Origin: G963665495 sp963667575
GTDB lineage: Bacteria > Desulfobacterota > Desulfovibrionia > Desulfovibrionales > Desulfovibrionaceae
Assembly: GCA_963667575.2 (NCBI GenBank)
Contig: CAXXHY010000002.1
Span: forward strand, 6,870 to 70,869
DNA: 64,000 bases
Direction: 5' to 3'
Below the pieces are notes generated by a model. That model made no database searches. It was not told the DNA's origin and saw only the letters and a program-made list of their open reading frames with translations. Made by a program: the position numbers and the translations under genes. Below, one piece after another: positions 15,711 to 25,657 of this stretch. Positions within the stretch are counted from its first letter, which is position 1; every line of letters begins with the position of its first letter.

Positions 15711-18700
15711 TTATTCGTTGAAATTTTTCCATCCATCTCTATTACGTTTTTTATCATTGTATTTCTGCTTTTTCCGTTTTTGCCCTTTTTCATGTTTTTT
15801 CTTAGTTGAAGGTCTCTTTCCTTTAGTATGTTCTTCTTCATTTGATATGATAACACCGTTTAATGTCGGAGTATGACTAGGAATTAACTCCAGATTAAAA
15901 TCTCGTTCAGGTACAGATGGTGAATATATTGGTGTCGGCACATGGCAAGAGGGAGTATTTTTAGGTCTGCTATTAGGACAAGGGGAATCATAATAAGATC
16001 CAGGAGTCGGTGCTGGAATTGCCTGCCAATCATTCTGTGCTTGCCAATAAATATAAGCACCAATTAAAGGAGGAATGGTGTAATAAATCAATGGAATGGC
16101 AAAAGGGACAACTAACCCTTCCACATCCACCCAATTAACCGGATCCCCACCGCAGTAGGCATACAGATTCGCATCCCCACCGTCGAAGCTAATGGGATCC
16201 TTGGAGGTCCATCTTCCTGTTTCCGGATCATAATCGCGATAGCCGAATCTGATCAAGCCCGTATCTGTATCATAGAGCCCGCCAGCGAAGCCGAGGATGC
16301 TGAAGCTGGTTTTGGTGTCCTTGATGATGTTGCCGAAGCTGTCGTAGGTGACGCGCTTGAGGACATCGCCGTCGGTGTTGGTGAGGGCGAGGAGGCTGCC
16401 GAGGTGGTCGTAGTGCAAATAGTACGTAGCACCGTCGGTTTCCACGCTCACGGGCATGCGTCCGCCCGCGTACTGGAAGCGGTAGAGCAGCGTATCGTTG
16501 CCGTCGTACACGGCCAGCAGGCGGGTCATGCCCTGCCAGAGGTACTTTTCCTCAACCGTGCCGTCCACGCTCTTGGCCACGCGGCGGCCCAGCGGGTCGA
16601 TGGTGTATTCGATGAGCCGTCCATCCGGCAGGGACACGGAGCGGAGCGCGCCGCGCGTATCGTAGGTGTAAGTGGTGACGCCGCCGGCCGTGGTCTTGGT
16701 CTGCAAGTAGCCGTCCGCGTCATAGGCGTAAGTTGTGTCCCCGGCGGTGAGGATGCGGTCTTCCGCGTCGTAGGAGAAGGTCCGGTCCGTGATGCCGCGC
16801 AGGGAATTGTACTCCCACGTACGCCAGCCGTTGCCGCCGTACATGTACTGTTCCACCACGCCGCCGTTGGCGCTGACTTCCAGCAGGCGGCCGAGGTCGT
16901 CGTAGGTGTAGGTGTAGACCGTGGATTCGCTGCCGAAGGTTTCGGTCTTGCTGGTAATCTGTCCGCCCTTGTTGCGCTCCAGGCTCAGGGCAAAGACGTC
17001 CGTACCGTTGACCTGACTGATCTGGGTTTCCAGTTCGCCAAAGCCGTTGAGTCCGAAAGAGGCGCTGAATGTGCCGCCGGAGGCCGTGTCGCTCACCGCC
17101 TCCACGCTGCCGTTGTCGGCATTGCGGGTGATGGCGAATGCTCCCGCGCTGGTGAGCAGATCGTCCGCGTCGCGCTGATACGCTGTTTCCGCGCCCGCGT
17201 ACGTCATGGCGGACAGCTGCAGATTGTCGTCATACGTATAGCCCACTGTGGCGGCCAGAGCGCCGCTGAGCGTGCGGGAAGTGAGCAGCGGGCCGTCCCA
17301 TTCGTAGGCCACGGACTGGCTGCCGAAGGTGATCTGCGCCACCTTGTCCGGGCAGCTGTAGGTGTAGTCGATGTCGCCCTCGGGCGTGCTGATGCGTTCG
17401 AGCTGGCCGTCGGTGTAAACGTAGCTGATGGCCTTGCCCGCGGGCGTGGTCAGCGCTGTGAGGCGGCGGTCCTTGTCGTAAGTGTAGCCGTAGAGATTTT
17501 CCAGGGGCGTCTGATAGCTGACCGGCTTGTCCACGCCGTTGTAGGCATAGCTGTGGTTCTTCTGGGTCATGGGCGTGGTCAGCAGGGTCATGTTGCCGTT
17601 GGCGTCGTATGCAAAGCGTACGGAGGTGCTGTCCGGCCGGGTGATGGCCGTGAGCTGGTCCACGGAGTCGTAGGCAAAGGTGGTGGTGCGGTCCAGGGCG
17701 TCCGTGACGGAAGCCAGATTGCCCTTGTCGTCGTAGGTGTAGGACACGGTCCGCGCTTCGTCATCTTCGCCCACGGTAACGCCCGCAATCCGGCCTTGGT
17801 CGTCATAGGCGTAGCTGGTCCCGTAAAAGCCCGTGACTGCGGAGGTCTTGGTCAGGAGCGTATCGGGATCGAAGGTCCGGGTAAGCACGCGGCCGAAGGG
17901 CGTGGTGGCCGTGATTTGCGAGGTCAGGTAGTCGGTGAGCGTGGTTGTGGTGCGCTCGTTGCTGGTGGTGGTCCAGGTCACGGATTCGGGCAGGTCGTCG
18001 CTGTCCGTGTCTTCGTATTCCACCTGGCGGGTGGTGACCACCTGCTTGCCCGAGGGCAGCGTCTGCGTACTGCCGGTAACGTACTTTTCCTGCGTCAGCG
18101 GATCGAGCCCGTAGGTGGTGGAGCTGTCCACGCCACAGGGCAGGGACACTTCGACATTCATGCCCGAGGTATCCATCTCGTAGGTTTTGACGGCCCCGGA
18201 CGGACTGGTGATGGTGGAGCTGAAGGCATTGCCCTCGCCGTAGGTGTCCGTATAGGTGATGGTGTCGCCTTCGGCGCTGACGATCCGGCGGGTGCAGATG
18301 TTATCGTCCCTCTCTTCGGTCAGCGTGACCTCTCCGCCTTCGGGATCCTTCATGGCCGTGAGGCGGCCGTATTCGTCGTACTCGTGGGTGAAGACATTGC
18401 CGTTGGGATCGGTCTCGGCAGTCATCAGTCCGTCGTCCGTATATTCGAAGGAGTAGCCGGTGTTGTCCTCAAAGGTGACGGACTGCAGCAACCCGTCCGT
18501 ATCGATGTTCAACTCCGTACGCTGGCCGTGGGGCGCGATAATGGCCGTGGGCGTGCCGTCGCTGTTCCGTTCGATGGTCACGGTATTGCCGAAGCGGTCC
18601 GTGGCGGAAGCAAGATTGCCGTCGTCGTCATAGGCAAAGGAGGTGAGCACCTTGCCGGTTTCAGCATCGGCCGTATACTTGTGCTTGCCGTCCTGAGCCA

Positions 18701-21700
18701 TGACGTACTTGAAATCGTTGTCGTAAAAGGTGATTTCACCCGCACCGATGAGGCTTGCAACGTCGGCAGGGGCATCGATTTTGAAGATTTTATGCTGAGG
18801 GTATGCGATATAGTAAAGTTCGGAGTTGACAGGCGAAGCAGCAAGCCCGATGTTATAAAGCTGGCCGACATTACTTGATGTTGCAAGTGAACCTGATTCA
18901 TCAGGGGTTTCACATTCTCCGTTCAGGCAACCGGCAATGGAATAACTGTATCCATCAGCTGTTATGCAACCGAATCTTTCACCTTGAGAATCTGAAAAAT
19001 AAATATTGCCAGTTGAATCCTTTGTAAAAGATCCAATATAACCAATGTTTGTTGTTAGAGCTGGTCCAGGCTCACCAGTATAAAGGACTCTTCCGTTTCC
19101 AGCTATTGTTTCATAAGTGCCATCTGGATGTATTTTTATGAGAAATTGTACGCCATTTCCTTTTGTTATAAGAGATCCATCATCTATCGCTATTATCTCG
19201 CCACTGGTTAGTGGTACAACGCTTATTGGACTATATTGCTTTGAGTTACCGTCCTGATCCTTTCCCGTAAATGATGCGTTTACACCGTAAAGGCATTCAA
19301 TAATTCCGTCAGATGATATTTTGTTTATGGACAGTGCTCCACCTGCTGGCGGAACTCGATCGAGTTCATAGATGTTCCCATCCTTATCCACGGTGAGTGA
19401 TATAATATGGTGAAGGTATGCTTTTGTGGCATCTCCTCCATAGCCACCTTGTCCGCAAGTTCCGTTACCTGCTACATGGTGCAGTATTCCATCAGTGTCT
19501 ACTTTAAATATTCTATATCCACTTGAAAAGTACAAATTCCCATCGGAATCGAATGTAAGACACCCGGCGCCTGGATTTTTAACTTCGGATATGTTGCGAC
19601 CAACAGCATCCATTAAGGACAGAGTTCCATTTCCACTGTAATAATCTAGTGTGCCATCAGAAGAAAGCTTTAAAATACAGCTTGAGGAGCTGAAATATAA
19701 ATCACCGTCAGGCCCGACAACTCCTGAACCGGGCCATGGAATTTGACGTTCCAGGGCTGCTCCCGGACCTTCAAACGCTCCTTTTCCGCCCGTACCAGCC
19801 ACATGTTTCATCAGCAGCGCATTATGGGTGATTATGGAGCCGTCCCCCTTGAACAGCATATTGGGCCTGGCCGGATCCATGCGGTGGTGGTTGGCAAGAG
19901 TCCAGCCCTGGCCGCTGACAGCGCGCTGGAGTTTGCGATCTCCCAAGGTGCGCTGGAGGGTCTGCCAATAGGTAAATTCTTCGCGTGAAGTCGAAGCTGT
20001 GCCGGAAAGTCCGGGCTGTCCAAACGCATTGGTGAAGTCTTCAGGAACGGCGTAAACACCGGGATAGACATAGCCTATTTTGATTGTAGCGGTGGCGAAG
20101 TCCACCTGATTTTCGAGGTAATCCTTTCCGTCCCAGGTGAAGTCTGCGCCCAAACCGGATTCCGGATCATAGGTTTGCTCGTATGTGCGTCCGGCGATGG
20201 TGACCCGTAGTTTGATCTGATTCAATGATTCCGGCAGTTCATCTTCACCGCTCAGTTGAATATCCATATGATTGAGTCGGCCATTGGTCTGGTCGCTGTT
20301 ATAATGGAGCGTCAGACCCGTGCCTGCAATCGGAATGTCTTCGTGGAGCATCTGCCCGCGCGGGGTTGCATAGGGGCCGGAACAGTAAGGACATTGATCG
20401 TTGTCCGGCGTCGATTCCGGCGCAACAGTGACGTTCACATCAGGAGTTATAGCTCCGGTTGGAGGATATATGGCATAGTTACAATCATAAATGGAGAAAT
20501 GCTGTACGCTGAAGCGCCAGTACGTGGCACCGACCAGGGAGAGTGCGTCATCGGACAGACCCGCCAGTTCGTCGCTGGTGTCGCCGTCGCCGTCGATGTC
20601 GTCTGCCGCGCCGTCGCCGTCGCTGTCCACGCCGTCCACGTAGCCGTCGGAATCCGTATCCACAAGCGCGACCACCTGTCCGTCATCCGAGGCCACCCAT
20701 TGGGCCTTATCGGTGTCATAATAGCCCACGGGTACGAGGATACCCACGTCGAATTCCAGAAAGTTGTCGACCCAGGCCGTGACAGGCTTGGAGAACTGCA
20801 CATGCTCCACCCCTGGGATCTGGAAGTCAACGCAGTAGGTGAAGGCCGAAGCTTCGGGCAGGTCCGCAGGCATGTTTTCGGGCAGCAAGGAAACGTCCGT
20901 GGCCACCACGTCGAATTCGGATAGCTCCTGCAGTTCGTTGCCATCCGCATCCACTTCCCATACCTGGGTGTCGCCCTCGAATACGAGCCGTGCTGAGCGG
21001 GTGCCGCGATCGTCCGTAACAGGGGTGGAGGCGTGGGCGATGATGGTCTCCGCGTCGCCGTCCAGCACCACATGGGTGGTAAGGCTGTCCATGGGGACAA
21101 GGTACGGGGTTTCGGCCACGGCAATATCGTTCCAGGGCACTGCGACAACGCGGTCAGCCTCGATATAACCGCTCATCTGATAATGCACCTTGAGCGAACT
21201 GCCGCCTTCCACGGCCATGGAAAATTTCCCGTCGGCATCGGAGTAGACACTGCCGTATCCTTCATGGCCGTGAATGGTGATGAGCACATTGCTGAGCGGC
21301 GAGCCTGTTTCGTCGGCAACCGCACCGGTGATCACGGCGAACCGTTTTGCTTCAAAGTCCTCGGTGGCATCCGTGGCAATGAGATCTTCGTATTGTTCGC
21401 CAAATGAGCCTTCGGGCTGTTCCGCGACATTGGCGCGTACATCCACGGTTATGGTCTGCTGTTCGGAGCCTCCGGATCCGGAAGCCGTGAGCGTATACAC
21501 CGTATCCTGCAAAGGGGTGACCGTGTACGAACCCGAGGCATCCACTGCGCCCGGTCCCGGCTCGATGGTCACCGTGTCCGCGTACTCCACGCTCCAGCTC
21601 AGGGTTGCGGACTCTCCCGCAGTCACTTGTTCGGGCGAGGCGCTGAATAGAATGGTGGGCGCCGGATAGGTCACTTCCAGAGTGACACGCGCCGGGGTTT

Positions 21701-23213
21701 CATGTCCGCCGTTCTTGGCCGTGAGCGTATAGGTGGTGGTCTCTTCCGGCTGTACGACCTTCGAACCGCTGAGATCCACTGCTTCGGAATCCGTGCCTTC
21801 GCCATTGTCAAGGAAGGTTTCCAGAGCGTTGTCCGTACTCCAGGTAAGGGTTGCGCTGTTGCCCGTAACAATGGAAGCAGGATCCGCCGTCAGGGAAGCT
21901 GTGGGTTCCGGGCAGGAGATAACAACCGTGGTGCTGTCCGTGGCCGTACCGCCCGGACCTGCGGCTGTGATGGTATAAATGGTGGTTTCGCTGGGAGACA
22001 CGGACACGGAGCCGCTGGCTTCGAGGTCAGGCAAGTCGGGAGAAATGGAAATGGTTTCCGCGTTTTCTGTTTCCCACATCAGGGTTACGGAGTTGCCGCA
22101 GAGCAAAGGATTATCGTTGGTTTCCGGGTAAGCCTGAATGGCGGCCACTGGTGCGGGTTCATTGACCGTGAGTGTGACCGAGCTGGTGGCGGTGCCTGAC
22201 GGACCTGTGGTGGTGAGCGTGTAGGTGGTTGTTTCCGTGGGGGAAACGCTCTGCGAACCGCTTGTGTCCACACTGCCTATATCCGGCGTGATGCTGGCGC
22301 TTTCCGCCCACTCCGAACTCCAGGTCAAAGTGGCGGATTCGCCCACGATGATTTCCGCAGGATCAACGGCCAATACGGCGTTTGGTGCCGCGCATGTGAC
22401 GGCTAGCGTGGCGCTGGCCGTGGTGCTGCCGCCCGCTCCTGTGGCCGTGAGCGTATAGGTGGTGTCCGTGGTGGGCGAGACTATCAGCGAGCCCGAGGAG
22501 TCCACTTCGCCGATGCTGTTATCGATGCTGACTGATTCGGCGTTTTCCGTACTCCAGGTAAGAGTTGCGGATTCCAGACAGCTGATGCTTTCGGGGGATA
22601 CGCTAAAGCTGGCAGTGGGAGCCGGATCGCTTTGCGAACTGATGGTAATGCGTACGGATGCTCCCCTATGGCCGAAAAGCATGAGCATGATGGTATTGCT
22701 GCGTTTGAGGCTGCAGGATGTGGTCAGGGTGGTTTCATTGCCCCGCAGAAACTCGCGTGAGGCCAGACTGCGGCCGTTGAGCAGGAGCCAGCCTGTCAAA
22801 GACGCGCCCGAGCTTTTTTCAATGGTGCAGGTAAAGTCGCTGTTCTGCTGCAAGCCGCCGGGCAGCTTGAAGGAATCCAGCCCTGTGGCCACTCCCGGCC
22901 AGCTCAGCGTAAAGGTTCTGTCATAAAGCGGATCCGGGACTGGCTGCGGTTCCGGCCTGGGATGCTTGCTGTGCTTGTTGTGGTCCGGCTGGTGATGCTT
23001 GTTCTGAGGAGATGTATGTGCTTGCTGTCCATGCTGCGGCGCGGTTGGCCCCTGGTGCGCCGCTGTGGGCGACTGCTTTGCCTGCTGCGAGGAAGCGGAG
23101 GAATGCGAATTGTTCTGCTGGTGCCCGTTGTTGCCCTGGGCTGCGACAGTTGCAGAAGAAATCAGGAGAACGGCCAATAACGAAACGACCAAGGTGAGCC
23201 GACGTGTTGTCAT
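15711..23213 (-). CDS. Secreted RHS-repeat polymorphic toxin with Ig-like and NHL domains
   Basis: About 2500 residues from the ATG at 23213; the frame begins at a TTG two codons earlier. A Sec signal peptide (RRLTLVVSLLAVLLISSATV) is followed by a Q/H-rich linker to about 95. About five Ig-like repeats lie at 200-600 (each with LTWSTENAES-like and TTYTLTATG-like strands). Next are a carboxypeptidase-regulatory-like domain (625-690), an Asp-rich calcium-type stretch (about 850-890), NHL repeats (about 1120-1490), YD repeats (1500-2300) and the RHS core (GLYDTDTGLIRFGYRDYDPE, DPISFDGGDANLYAYCGGDP). After NWVDVEG comes a unique tip of about 135 residues, AT-rich, basic at its end (GKRPSTKKKHEKGQKRKKQK), possibly a nuclease. 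No PAAR or VgrG gene is nearby. Confidence 0.92.
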   Translation of the reverse strand: MTTRRLTLVVSLLAVLLISSATVAAQGNNGHQQNNSHSSASSQQAKQSPTAAHQGPTAPQHGQQAHTSPQNKHHQPDHNKHSKHPRPEPQPVPDPLYDRTFTLSWPGVATGLDSFKLPGGLQQNSDFTCTIEKSSGASLTGWLLLNGRSLASREFLRGNETTLTTSCSLKRSNTIMLMLFGHRGASVRITISSQSDPAPTASFSVSPESISCLESATLTWSTENAESVSIDNSIGEVDSSGSLIVSPTTDTTYTLTATGAGGSTTASATLAVTCAAPNAVLAVDPAEIIVGESATLTWSSEWAESASITPDIGSVDTSGSQSVSPTETTTYTLTTTGPSGTATSSVTLTVNEPAPVAAIQAYPETNDNPLLCGNSVTLMWETENAETISISPDLPDLEASGSVSVSPSETTIYTITAAGPGGTATDSTTVVISCPEPTASLTADPASIVTGNSATLTWSTDNALETFLDNGEGTDSEAVDLSGSKVVQPEETTTYTLTAKNGGHETPARVTLEVTYPAPTILFSASPEQVTAGESATLSWSVEYADTVTIEPGPGAVDASGSYTVTPLQDTVYTLTASGSGGSEQQTITVDVRANVAEQPEGSFGEQYEDLIATDATEDFEAKRFAVITGAVADETGSPLSNVLITIHGHEGYGSVYSDADGKFSMAVEGGSSLKVHYQMSGYIEADRVVAVPWNDIAVAETPYLVPMDSLTTHVVLDGDAETIIAHASTPVTDDRGTRSARLVFEGDTQVWEVDADGNELQELSEFDVVATDVSLLPENMPADLPEASAFTYCVDFQIPGVEHVQFSKPVTAWVDNFLEFDVGILVPVGYYDTDKAQWVASDDGQVVALVDTDSDGYVDGVDSDGDGAADDIDGDGDTSDELAGLSDDALSLVGATYWRFSVQHFSIYDCNYAIYPPTGAITPDVNVTVAPESTPDNDQCPYCSGPYATPRGQMLHEDIPIAGTGLTLHYNSDQTNGRLNHMDIQLSGEDELPESLNQIKLRVTIAGRTYEQTYDPESGLGADFTWDGKDYLENQVDFATATIKIGYVYPGVYAVPEDFTNAFGQPGLSGTASTSREEFTYWQTLQRTLGDRKLQRAVSGQGWTLANHHRMDPARPNMLFKGDGSIITHNALLMKHVAGTGGKGAFEGPGAALERQIPWPGSGVVGPDGDLYFSSSSCILKLSSDGTLDYYSGNGTLSLMDAVGRNISEVKNPGAGCLTFDSDGNLYFSSGYRIFKVDTDGILHHVAGNGTCGQGGYGGDATKAYLHHIISLTVDKDGNIYELDRVPPAGGALSINKISSDGIIECLYGVNASFTGKDQDGNSKQYSPISVVPLTSGEIIAIDDGSLITKGNGVQFLIKIHPDGTYETIAGNGRVLYTGEPGPALTTNIGYIGSFTKDSTGNIYFSDSQGERFGCITADGYSYSIAGCLNGECETPDESGSLATSSNVGQLYNIGLAASPVNSELYYIAYPQHKIFKIDAPADVASLIGAGEITFYDNDFKYVMAQDGKHKYTADAETGKVLTSFAYDDDGNLASATDRFGNTVTIERNSDGTPTAIIAPHGQRTELNIDTDGLLQSVTFEDNTGYSFEYTDDGLMTAETDPNGNVFTHEYDEYGRLTAMKDPEGGEVTLTEERDDNICTRRIVSAEGDTITYTDTYGEGNAFSSTITSPSGAVKTYEMDTSGMNVEVSLPCGVDSSTTYGLDPLTQEKYVTGSTQTLPSGKQVVTTRQVEYEDTDSDDLPESVTWTTTSNERTTTTLTDYLTSQITATTPFGRVLTRTFDPDTLLTKTSAVTGFYGTSYAYDDQGRIAGVTVGEDDEARTVSYTYDDKGNLASVTDALDRTTTFAYDSVDQLTAITRPDSTSVRFAYDANGNMTLLTTPMTQKNHSYAYNGVDKPVSYQTPLENLYGYTYDKDRRLTALTTPAGKAISYVYTDGQLERISTPEGDIDYTYSCPDKVAQITFGSQSVAYEWDGPLLTSRTLSGALAATVGYTYDDNLQLSAMTYAGAETAYQRDADDLLTSAGAFAITRNADNGSVEAVSDTASGGTFSASFGLNGFGELETQISQVNGTDVFALSLERNKGGQITSKTETFGSESTVYTYTYDDLGRLLEVSANGGVVEQYMYGGNGWRTWEYNSLRGITDRTFSYDAEDRILTAGDTTYAYDADGYLQTKTTAGGVTTYTYDTRGALRSVSLPDGRLIEYTIDPLGRRVAKSVDGTVEEKYLWQGMTRLLAVYDGNDTLLYRFQYAGGRMPVSVETDGATYYLHYDHLGSLLALTNTDGDVLKRVTYDSFGNIIKDTKTSFSILGFAGGLYDTDTGLIRFGYRDYDPETGRWTSKDPISFDGGDANLYAYCGGDPVNWVDVEGLVVPFAIPLIYYTIPPLIGAYIYWQAQNDWQAIPAPTPGSYYDSPCPNSRPKNTPSCHVPTPIYSPSVPERDFNLELIPSHTPTLNGVIISNEEEHTKGKRPSTKKKHEKGQKRKKQKYNDKKRNRDGWKNFNE

Positions 23214-23718
23214 GATCAAATCCGTCCGGTTTTGATGAGCCAGTTACGGTGACAGCAAGGGGGAATTAGATGCGGCATCCCTTTGAATAACTATTTTATA
23301 ATAACGTAAAACACATATATTAAGTAATAATAAATTTACACTGTAAGTGCTTGATTAAGTAAAAAGCAAAGAAAGAGCAATAGAAAATATCAAAAATCAC
23401 GATTTCATATATTAAATAAATACCTCACTCTGGCTGTGTGATGGTCGGGAAGAGTAGATCTGATTGCTCAAAAACCGATCATGATGTTCCGGCTAATAGC
23501 CAGGTATAATGCGTAAATAAGAAATAGCCGAGCCTGCAGGTAGCTGTTTCTTTGACGGGATCGTCAGGAAGGAGAAAATCAAGAAACCGACATTGAGGTC
23601 GCTCTCTTTTCCCCGCTGGTTATCTCAGACAGTTAAAAGTGTGAAGAATATTTCTACGTCATTATTCATTCAATCCACCAAGCGTAAACATTTGTCTTGT
23701 CGTGTACAGGGAGGCAAC
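23214..23718. other. Intergenic region upstream of the RHS gene
   Basis: About 500 bases with no convincing gene. The part at 23280-23410 is AT-rich and probably holds the RHS promoter. I see no repeat or terminator that I can support. Confidence 0.4.
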
Positions 23719-24339
23719 TTATTCTCCGCCTTTTTCCAATTTCTTTTGACCGTCTTTGAAGCAGGACAAAAATTTCCCCACACCGTGGTTCAGGTCGGAA
23801 AGTTTTTTGGCCTGCCTCCCGTCATCTGATAAGGACCATATGATCAGCTCACGGTCCTGTTCTGTCTCCATGTTGCTGGCCACCCATGCGGCGTATTTGG
23901 GGAGTTTTTCCACTTCCACGCGGTAGTCTGCATCCCGTACGCCATATCCCCAGTCATAGCCGCCGTAGAGGCAGGATGCCGCGAGGGCGATGGTCAGCAC
24001 GCACGCGGCGCAAAGCCAGCGGAGTTTGTTGTTGCGGGTACGGGCTTTGAGTACGGTTTCCGAGTTTTCGATGACGGATTGCACCAGGCGTTGTTGTATT
24101 TCGCGTTCACGTTGCTGGATGTTTTTCTCTGCCATGACTCCAGCAAGCGTTGCGGCTTTTTGCGTTTCCTCGGCTATCCGGGCGGGAATGGTGCGGGTGA
24201 TGCTTTCGATATGGCCGCAGAGAACTGCGAGCAGCACTTCCGGATTGTCCGGGTCGAGCTTGTAGTTGATGATCACGCGTTGCACATTGTTTTTCACTTC
24301 CTCGGGCAGTCCTTGGAGCAGATTATCGAGTAGCGGCAT
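23719..24339 (-). CDS. Mobilization-associated membrane protein of unknown function
   Basis: 206 residues from the ATG at 24339, which has GGAGG six bases upstream; the frame opens further at 24387. A helical cytoplasmic N-terminus (IQQREREIQQRLVQSVIENS) precedes one membrane segment (LRWLCAACVLTIALAASCLY, about residues 107-126) and a C-terminal domain rich in charged residues. It follows the StbB/ParA-like gene with a 17-base overlap, as the third gene of stb-type operons often does on mobilizable plasmids. Its role may be in plasmid positioning or mating; this is inferred from place. Confidence 0.6.
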   Translation of the reverse strand: MPLLDNLLQGLPEEVKNNVQRVIINYKLDPDNPEVLLAVLCGHIESITRTIPARIAEETQKAATLAGVMAEKNIQQREREIQQRLVQSVIENSETVLKARTRNNKLRWLCAACVLTIALAASCLYGGYDWGYGVRDADYRVEVEKLPKYAAWVASNMETEQDRELIIWSLSDDGRQAKKLSDLNHGVGKFLSCFKDGQKKLEKGGE

Positions 24340-25145
24340 GAGCGGCCTCCGTTGTGTTCTGAATTTCGAAAAATGCGCTGGCGTCATGTAAAGCGGTTTT
24401 GAATCCGTCGAGGAAATAGAAAATATTGCTTTTTTCCGCGCGGCGAAGTTTGGGCGAATGCATGGCCTCGGTGAATCCGAGACTGTACAAATCCAATAGC
24501 GCGTATTCCCGCCCGCGCAATTTCGGCAGGCTCACAACCTGGCCGCCATGTTCGAGCAACTTGTTGCGCCCCATGCCGCCGACCGGATTTTCCTCGGCAT
24601 CCTGGAAGCCGTCAAAGAGAATAAAATCCTCGTTCTCTCCAAAGAAGAGATTTTTGACCGCGAGATAGTCAAAGGTCAGGGCCGAATTGCTTGATGATCC
24701 GGATGACATTGTTGGCCGAAGCCAGAATATTTGAGATCACGATGGCCACTGTGACAGCATAGCCCGCGCGCTGGTATTCCTCGGCCAGGGCGGTCATGCC
24801 ACGTTCGCTCTGCAAGACATTCTGCAGGGCATCCACCGCACCGCCGGGGAAATCGAACAGCAGCATGTCGGCATCGTAATCCAGCGCGTTGATCACGTTG
24901 TCCCGTTGGATTGCGTCCCGTACGTCAAAGGGGAATACACCTTTAAAGGGATCCTGCTCCGCGAGCAATTTGCCGTGCTCGTCACGCTGGCCGTAGTATT
25001 GGAGCAGTTGCCCGACATTGCCGTCTGCGTCGAATGCGGCCACGGAAAGCTGGCGCTCGAAACGAAAAACATCCAGCAAGGCGCGCGAAAAAGTCGATTT
25101 TCCCGAACCCCCTTTTTGGCTGACAACGAAAATAGCGCGTTTCAT
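24323..25145 (-). pseudogene. StbB/ParA-like ATPase, broken by a one-base frameshift
   Basis: The N-terminal frame (25145 to 24669) has the deviant Walker A FVVSQKGGSGKSTFSRALLD, FDADGNVGQLL and LLFDFPGGAVDAL. It ends early after IIKQFGPDL. The next frame continues as DYLAVKNLFFGENEDF to 24323. Removing one T from CTTTGAC at about 24670-24674 joins them into about 273 residues. Such ATPases accompany relaxases on mobilizable plasmids and help plasmid placement or transfer. The shift may be a real mutation in a decaying element or a sequencing error. Confidence 0.75.
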
Positions 25146-25646
25146 TCAGACCTCCTCTTCAAAACCCGCATGGGTGGTAGTTGTGACAAGCTGCCGTTTT
25201 TCAACCGGTGGCTGGGGCTGCGGTTGGGCAATTTCTGTTTTGGCCTTGCTGCCGAACTGCGCAAACGGAAAGGTCTGGGCGACCTCCGCGATATCCGAAA
25301 GCAGACGCTGCGTTTCCTCGTACGTGAGATCTTTGAACAGCTTCTTGTCCTTTTCGATGGCGAAACGCTCCCAGGCCGCCGTGCCGAGCCGCTGAAAAAA
25401 TTCCTCGAATCCTTGCGTGTTCGAGCTTGTACGCAGCAGAACGCTGCCTAAGCAAAGCACGCCAAACACAATTTTTCGGTCTGTCTCCCTGAATCCGGCC
25501 TTTGTGGCCAGACCGCCCAGTTCGAATTTGACCCGTTGATCAGCCTTACGGATTTTTTCCCTGGCATTTTTTTCTGCTTTGATGGCGCGATTTTTCCGCT
25601 GAAGGGCATTTTCCAATTCTTTTTCTGGTGTGGACTTCTTTGTCAT
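25146..25646 (-). CDS. TraD-like conjugal transfer protein
   Basis: 166 residues. It starts with a basic coiled-coil segment (ENALQRKNRAIKAEKNAREK), then has KFELGGLATKAGFRETDRKI, the typical block of the small TraD/MobC accessory family found next to MobA/MobL relaxases. It is tightly packed between the relaxase (11 bases) and the ATPase gene, whose start abuts its stop. Members assist the relaxase at oriT. This is not the large coupling ATPase also called TraD. The C-terminus is proline- and threonine-rich. Confidence 0.7.
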   Translation of the reverse strand: MTKKSTPEKELENALQRKNRAIKAEKNAREKIRKADQRVKFELGGLATKAGFRETDRKIVFGVLCLGSVLLRTSSNTQGFEEFFQRLGTAAWERFAIEKDKKLFKDLTYEETQRLLSDIAEVAQTFPFAQFGSKAKTEIAQPQPQPPVEKRQLVTTTTHAGFEEEV

Positions 25647-25657
25647 GTCTCAGCTCC

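Noticed and set aside
16404..18878. An 824-codon plus-strand frame opposite the RHS gene
   Set aside because: It mirrors the YD-repeat region codon for codon; the minus-strand frame has a signal peptide, known repeats and a core motif. Long antisense frames are expected opposite GC-rich repeats.
20543..20782. Asp-rich repeat read as a separate Arg-rich plus-strand protein
   Set aside because: It is the complement of the DxDxDG calcium-type stretch in the RHS protein.
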